Source: Pseudoalteromonas shioyasakiensis (GTDB lineage: Bacteria; Pseudomonadota; Gammaproteobacteria; Enterobacterales; Alteromonadaceae). From it: a DNA stretch of 48,153 bases. This document shows positions 44,311 through 48,153 of this stretch, piece by piece (within the stretch, counting starts at the first letter, position 1; each line of letters starts with the position of its first letter). The DNA lies in assembly GCF_022398475.1 (NCBI RefSeq), contig NZ_JAKEVM010000017.1:1-48153 (forward strand). Reading direction: 5' to 3'. Position numbers and translations under genes: made by a program. The notes under the pieces were generated by a model. That model made no database searches and was not told where the DNA came from. It saw nothing but the letters and a program-made list of their open reading frames with translations.

Positions 44311-45261
44311 TTAAAAGTCATACCTTAAAGTGACTGCAAGATGATCTTCATCAGCATTATTATCTAGTGAAAATTGCGTATACCACATGTACATACGCGC
44401 TTGTTTTGACAGGCTTCGTTCAACCCCAACAGAAGTACCGCTACCCGAATCTTTCAATTTACCAAAGCTGCCATCAGTATCTTGATATTGCGCCAGCAAC
44501 TTATATTTATCTATTTTGTAAGATGCGCTCACTAAAAACCCATCTTCTTTGTCAGAACCTGTGATTTTTTCGCTTTGTTGATACATACCGCCTAGGGTTA
44601 AATCGCCTAATTTGCCTTGCGCCGTAAACCGTGTTGTATCATAACCGGCTACTTTACTGTCGTGGGCAACACTTACAAAGTAAGGCGCTTTTTTAAATTT
44701 ACTATCACCATACATAAATGCCGCAGAAACACCGGTTTCTTCATCTTGTTTGGAGTTATCTTCAGCAATATAGGTGACCACAAATTGCATATTGCCAACA
44801 ATTGGCGAACTGTAATGAACTACATCACCAAGGCGATTTTCACCATTAAATAAGGCTTTAACATCACCATTAAAGTCGTTCATTAAATCAATTTTACCCT
44901 GCGATACTTTTAACGCCGTATCGTGACGACCAAGCACTACCTGCCCATAGCTGCCTTGTAGACCAACATATTGATTACGCGCGGTAATATTCTCTTCAGT
45001 TTTACCATCGCTATCTTGATCTGCCGCATTTACTGCAAATTCAAACTTATATACGGCTTTTAACCCATCGCTTATTTCACCGCTACCTTTGATCCCCATA
45101 CGAGAGTTATAGCTCTCAATAGACGTTTCGCTGCCATCGCCAGTGTCGCTATTAGCAACCCCTAAATGGGCCCGACCATACACATCTACAGCTTCGGCAG
45201 CACTATGAAAAGAAATAAAGCACATTGCAAAGCTCGACAACATCATGGCAGGTTTATTCAT
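44311..45261 (-). CDS. General porin (Gram-negative porin family)
   Basis: 316-residue outer-membrane beta barrel. Signal peptide about 1-24 (AAEA-V), mature start VDVYGRAHLG, typical porin strands ending in aromatic residues (QYVGLQGSYGQVVLGRHD, DVVHYSSP) and a C-terminal LRYDF with terminal Phe for BAM recognition. I start at ATG 45261 because it gives a proper signal peptide and GAGG precedes it; an upstream ATG would add 33 hydrophobic and basic residues ahead of it. It lies just upstream of phoB but has no PhoB box of its own; instead the 350 bases before it carry a GATC array. Substrate specificity unknown. Confidence 0.92.
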   Translation of the reverse strand: MNKPAMMLSSFAMCFISFHSAAEAVDVYGRAHLGVANSDTGDGSETSIESYNSRMGIKGSGEISDGLKAVYKFEFAVNAADQDSDGKTEENITARNQYVGLQGSYGQVVLGRHDTALKVSQGKIDLMNDFNGDVKALFNGENRLGDVVHYSSPIVGNMQFVVTYIAEDNSKQDEETGVSAAFMYGDSKFKKAPYFVSVAHDSKVAGYDTTRFTAQGKLGDLTLGGMYQQSEKITGSDKEDGFLVSASYKIDKYKLLAQYQDTDGSFGKLKDSGSGTSVGVERSLSKQARMYMWYTQFSLDNNADEDHLAVTLRYDF

Positions 45262-45354
45262 GGTAGCGATCCTCAATTTAAGCAATAACTTAAAAATCGA
45301 ACATAAAGGGCTTTTGGTCAAGGCGAGGAGGAGATATTTCACATAAAAATCACG

Positions 45355-45611
45355 GATCACTGATCTACCAACTTAATCAGATCAGGATCAGGTTTTTACT
45401 AAGAAGATCAACTTCAGATCAGTTTTTTACCTAGAGAATAAGATAACTTGTTGATTTAATGTTAAGACGCTCAGCATTTCGTTTAAAAGATGAGCAAAGA
45501 AAAGCCTGTGATCAGTATACAACTAGTAAAATAATGATCCGTGAAAGCGAAGGTTAGTAAAACAGTGATCCTGAAAAGCACGAGTAGGTATTTCGCTGAT
45601 CCGCCTTGATC
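45355..45611. repeat. Degenerate 31-bp repeat array with GATC in each unit
   Basis: GATC at 45355, 45386 and 45417 (31-base steps), at 45510 (three steps on), and at 45536, 45567 and 45598 (31-base steps). Further GATC at 45362, 45380, 45406, 45608 and in the porin ribosome site at 45268. Units share partial sequence: GATCAGGTTTTTACTAAG and GATCAGTTTTTTACCTAG in the left part, GATCC with GTAAAA-type text in the right part. Random expectation is about one or two sites. Confidence 0.75.
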
Positions 45612-45638
45612 TAACTAATAATACCTATTTGAATGTAA

Positions 45639-45666
45639 TAAAAAACCGGCATAAAGCCGGCTTTTT
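45639..45666 (-). terminator. Terminator of fbaA
   Basis: CCGGC / GCCGG stem with loop ATAAA, flanked by A and T runs; on the minus strand it is followed by T6. It lies 15 bases after the fbaA stop. Confidence 0.85.
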
Positions 45667-45680
45667 CAACTTATTATCAA

Positions 45681-46745
45681 TTACTTGATTTGTGGATCAA
45701 GTTCACCCGATAAGTATTTAAGGTGCATATCATCTAAAGAGATAGGCTTGATCTTACCAGCTTGACCCGCAGTACCAAAGGCTTCGTAACGAGCAACACA
45801 GATCTCAGTCATTGCTTTCGTTGCTTCTGCTAAGTATTTACGTGGATCAAAGTTAGCTGGGTTTAAAGCTAAGTGACGACGAATTGCACCTGTTGATGCT
45901 AAACGAAGATCGGTATCGATATTTACTTTACGAACACCGTACTTAATACCTTCGATGATCTGCTCTACAGGCACACCATACGTTTCAGGGATTTCGCCAC
46001 CGTATTGGTTAATCACTTCTAGCCACTCTTGTGGCACAGAAGAAGAACCATGCATTACTAAGTGTGTGTTAGGAATACGCGCGTGGATTTCTTTAATACG
46101 ATCAATCGCTAAGATATCGTCTGTTGGTGGACGCGTGAATTTGTACGCGCCATGTGATGTACCACAAGCGATAGCAAGTGCATCAACCTTAGTTTTACTT
46201 ACGAAATCAGCGGCTTCTTCAGGATCTGTTAGCATTTGATCAGTAGACAATTTACCTTCAGCACCAACGCCGTCTTCTTCACCTGCTTCCCCTGTTTCCA
46301 GTGAACCTAAAACACCTAACTCGCCTTCAACAGACACACCACAAGCATGTGCCATTTCAACGGTTTGACGTGTTACATCAACATTGTATTCGTAGCTTGA
46401 AGGGGTTTTACCATCAGACATTAATGAGCCATCCATCATAACTGACGAAAAGCCTAACTGGATTGAGCGCTGACATACACCTGGTGAAGTACCGTGGTCT
46501 TGGTGCATTACAACTGGAATATGAGGCCATTCTTCAACGGCTGCTAAAATCATATGACGAATAAAAGGGGCACCAGCATAGGCACGTGCGCCTGCTGAAC
46601 CTTGTACAATTACCGGGCTGTTTGTTTTGTCAGCCGCTTCCATAATTGCACGCATTTGCTCTTGGTTATTAACGTTAAACGCAGGTACGCCGTAACCATT
46701 TTCAGCTGCATGATCAAGAAGTTGTCGCATACTGATTAAAGCCAT
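45681..46745 (-). CDS. fbaA: Fructose-bisphosphate aldolase, class II (Calvin-type, IIB)
   Basis: 354-residue zinc aldolase of glycolysis and gluconeogenesis. Zinc and substrate motifs: [47 protein letters not shown] and NIDTDLR. The long [19 protein letters not shown] loop places it in class IIB, the Calvin-cycle subtype common in Pseudomonas and marine gammaproteobacteria, not the E. coli class IIA; the symbol fbaA is used loosely and fba would do equally. GGAG precedes the ATG. It follows pgk by about 200 bases. Confidence 0.95.
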   Translation of the reverse strand: MALISMRQLLDHAAENGYGVPAFNVNNQEQMRAIMEAADKTNSPVIVQGSAGARAYAGAPFIRHMILAAVEEWPHIPVVMHQDHGTSPGVCQRSIQLGFSSVMMDGSLMSDGKTPSSYEYNVDVTRQTVEMAHACGVSVEGELGVLGSLETGEAGEEDGVGAEGKLSTDQMLTDPEEAADFVSKTKVDALAIACGTSHGAYKFTRPPTDDILAIDRIKEIHARIPNTHLVMHGSSSVPQEWLEVINQYGGEIPETYGVPVEQIIEGIKYGVRKVNIDTDLRLASTGAIRRHLALNPANFDPRKYLAEATKAMTEICVARYEAFGTAGQAGKIKPISLDDMHLKYLSGELDPQIK

Positions 46746-46901
46746 TTGGTATTCTCCAAATTGTATCGACAGTAGTTTCCTACTATCTAGTTTGAACGGA
46801 TAAGTTATTTTTTTGATGCATCACTGCATCACGAAAAGCTCGCGCCTACCGTAACAGCTGTAAATAAAACGAGGGTGAGAGGTATTTTATTAACAGCTAA
46901 A

Positions 46902-46930
46902 CCAGCGTAATTACCTAATAACTACGCTGG
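46902..46930 (-). terminator. Hairpin between pgk and fbaA
   Basis: CCAGCGTA / TACGCTGG perfect 8-bp stem with a 13-base loop, 13 bases after the pgk stop. On the minus strand only TTTA follows, so it may only partly end the pgk transcript or protect its 3' end. Confidence 0.45.
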
Positions 46931-46942
46931 CAAACGCACTAA

Positions 46943-48118
46943 TTACTTAGCACGTTCTTCAAGCATAGCAACTGCTGGTAATTTTTTCCCTTCTAAAAAT
47001 TCAAGGAAAGCACCACCACCGGTTGAAATGTAAGAAACTTTATCGGCAATGCCGTATTTATCAATCGCTGCAAGCGTATCACCGCCACCAGCAATCGAGA
47101 ATGCACTTGAGTTAGCAATCGCATCAGCAATAGCACGTGTCCCGTTACCAAATTGGTCAAATTCAAATACACCAACTGGACCATTCCATACAACAGTGCC
47201 TGCATTAGCAATGATTTTTGCTAGTTGGTTTGCTGTATCAGGACCAATATCGAAGATCATGTCTTCGTCTGTTACTTCATTCACATCTTTTAATGTTGCC
47301 ACTGCAGATTCTGAGAACTCATTACCTACAACAACATCAGTTGGTACCGGTATTTCACCGTTATTAGCTTTTGCCGCAGCACTTAATTTGTTTGCTTCAT
47401 CAATTAAATCAGCTTCAAATAAAGATTTACCTACTGGGTGACCTGCCGCTGCGATGAAGGTATTAGCGATACCACCACCCGTTACAAGTTGATCAACCAC
47501 TTTAGAAAGTGAATCAAGTACAGTTAACTTAGTCGATACTTTAGAGCCACCAACGATAGCAACTAAAGGACGAGCTGGGTTATCAAGCGCTTTACCTAGT
47601 GCGTCTAGCTCCGCAGCAAGCAGTGGACCTGCACATGCAACATCAGCAAATAAACCCACACCGTGAGTCGATGCTTGTGCACGGTGAGCCGTACCAAATG
47701 CGTCCATTACGTAAACATCACATAATGCAGCTAGTTTTTTAGACAGTGCTTCGTCGTTTTTCTTTTCGCCAGCGTTAAAACGTACGTTTTCGAAAACAAC
47801 CACTTCGTTATCAGCAACGTCTACGCCTTCTAGGTAGTCTTTTTCAAGACGAACTGTTTGCTCAAGGGCATCATTTAAATAATTAACCACAGGGGCAAGC
47901 GAAAACGCTTCATCATATTCCCCTTCCGTAGGGCGGCCAAGGTGTGACATCACCATTACTTTAGCGCCTTTTTCTAACGCTAATTTGATAGTTGGTAATG
48001 CTGCACGAATACGTGCATCAGAGGTCACTTTACCTTCTTTTACAGGCACATTTAAATCTTCACGAATTAACACGCGTTTGCCGTTTAAATCTAAATCTGC
48101 CATTTTAATGACCGACAT
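46943..48118 (-). CDS. pgk: Phosphoglycerate kinase
   Basis: 391-residue glycolytic kinase (1,3-bisphosphoglycerate + ADP to 3-phosphoglycerate + ATP). N-terminal [16 protein letters not shown], substrate-binding [26 protein letters not shown], hinge and nucleotide part [24 protein letters not shown] and C-terminal [31 protein letters not shown] precedes the ATG. The usual upstream partner (epd or gap) would be just outside the window. Confidence 0.98.
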   Translation of the reverse strand: MSVIKMADLDLNGKRVLIREDLNVPVKEGKVTSDARIRAALPTIKLALEKGAKVMVMSHLGRPTEGEYDEAFSLAPVVNYLNDALEQTVRLEKDYLEGVDVADNEVVVFENVRFNAGEKKNDEALSKKLAALCDVYVMDAFGTAHRAQASTHGVGLFADVACAGPLLAAELDALGKALDNPARPLVAIVGGSKVSTKLTVLDSLSKVVDQLVTGGGIANTFIAAAGHPVGKSLFEADLIDEANKLSAAAKANNGEIPVPTDVVVGNEFSESAVATLKDVNEVTDEDMIFDIGPDTANQLAKIIANAGTVVWNGPVGVFEFDQFGNGTRAIADAIANSSAFSIAGGGDTLAAIDKYGIADKVSYISTGGGAFLEFLEGKKLPAVAMLEERAK

Positions 48119-48153
48119 GGACTTCTCCTTAGTTAACGATACTAATATTATAT

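Larger units (their letters stand above)
45262..45680. other. 419-base intergenic region upstream of the porin
   Basis: No coding sequence. It holds the porin leader with its GAGGATC ribosome site, the GATC array at 45268-45611 (twelve GATC sites, several at exact 31-base steps) and the fbaA terminator at 45639-45666. The porin promoter should lie within or next to the array, but I could not fix it. Confidence 0.7.

Noticed and set aside
47049..47441. 130-codon open frame antisense to pgk
   Set aside because: Shadow of the highly biased pgk coding strand; no motif and no ribosome site.
1..48153. CRISPR arrays, tRNA or rRNA genes, prophage or insertion sequences
   Set aside because: No regularly spaced direct repeats with unique spacers, no tRNA cloverleaf or rRNA sequence, and no transposase, integrase or phage structural gene found by reading; this does not exclude small RNAs.

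Overview
The window looks like chromosomal DNA of a marine gammaproteobacterium of the Alteromonadales, most like Pseudoalteromonas. Supporting signs are the AT-rich composition, a complete proteobacterial dedicated sortase (class GN) locus, a giant subtilase ending in a GlyGly-CTERM (rhombosortase) tail, a Pseudomonas-type GltX, a Calvin-type (class IIB) fructose-bisphosphate aldolase, and the gene order sfsA-dksA-gluQ-pcnB-folK-panB-panC, which is shared with E. coli. I see no phage, insertion sequence, CRISPR, tRNA or rRNA. The assignment rests on gene content only.

Layout. 1-6000: a 1773-residue secreted protease (minus strand) and a small RcsF-like protein without a leader. 6000-11200: gltX, an anchored glutaredoxin, a diguanylate cyclase and proB (all minus), then an EamA transporter (plus) whose 3' end overlaps the sortase gene tail to tail. 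11100-17500: the sortase locus, with pdsO, the VIT/VWA sortase target and the class GN sortase on the minus strand, divergent from pdsR-pdsS. 17500-21900: two tiny unknown genes, then glrK-qseG-glrR and a DUF1543 gene (minus). 22100-25000: four tandem exported EF-hand miniproteins, then an exported amidohydrolase. 25000-30400: a YgjV-like membrane protein, a Crp/Fnr-type regulator, a large lipoprotein, a phosphoribosyltransferase and pepB. 30500-36700: sfsA, dksA, gluQ, pcnB, folK, panB, panC. 36700-41000: a Cys-rich lipoprotein and opgG-opgH. 41000-45300: pstS, phoR, phoB and a porin (all minus). 45700-48118: fbaA and pgk (minus), with the operon running off the right edge.

How the genes work together. 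The pds genes form one surface-anchoring module with its own two-component system. GlrK-QseG-GlrR is a sigma-54-linked envelope sensor placed divergently from the EF-hand genes, whose upstream region holds a sigma-54-like element overlapping a perfect 20-bp palindrome. PhoB-PhoR and PstS carry PhoB-box-like repeats. OpgGH make periplasmic glucans.

The most interesting observations are: an AUU start codon for pcnB placed exactly where E. coli uses one; a 31-bp-periodic array of GATC sites upstream of the porin; the EF-hand miniprotein cluster with its promoter palindrome and a 76-bp palindromic element inside it; a carbohydrate-binding-like (CBM9-type) region in the sortase-system sensor kinase; and an RcsF-like cysteine pattern in a protein with no export signal.
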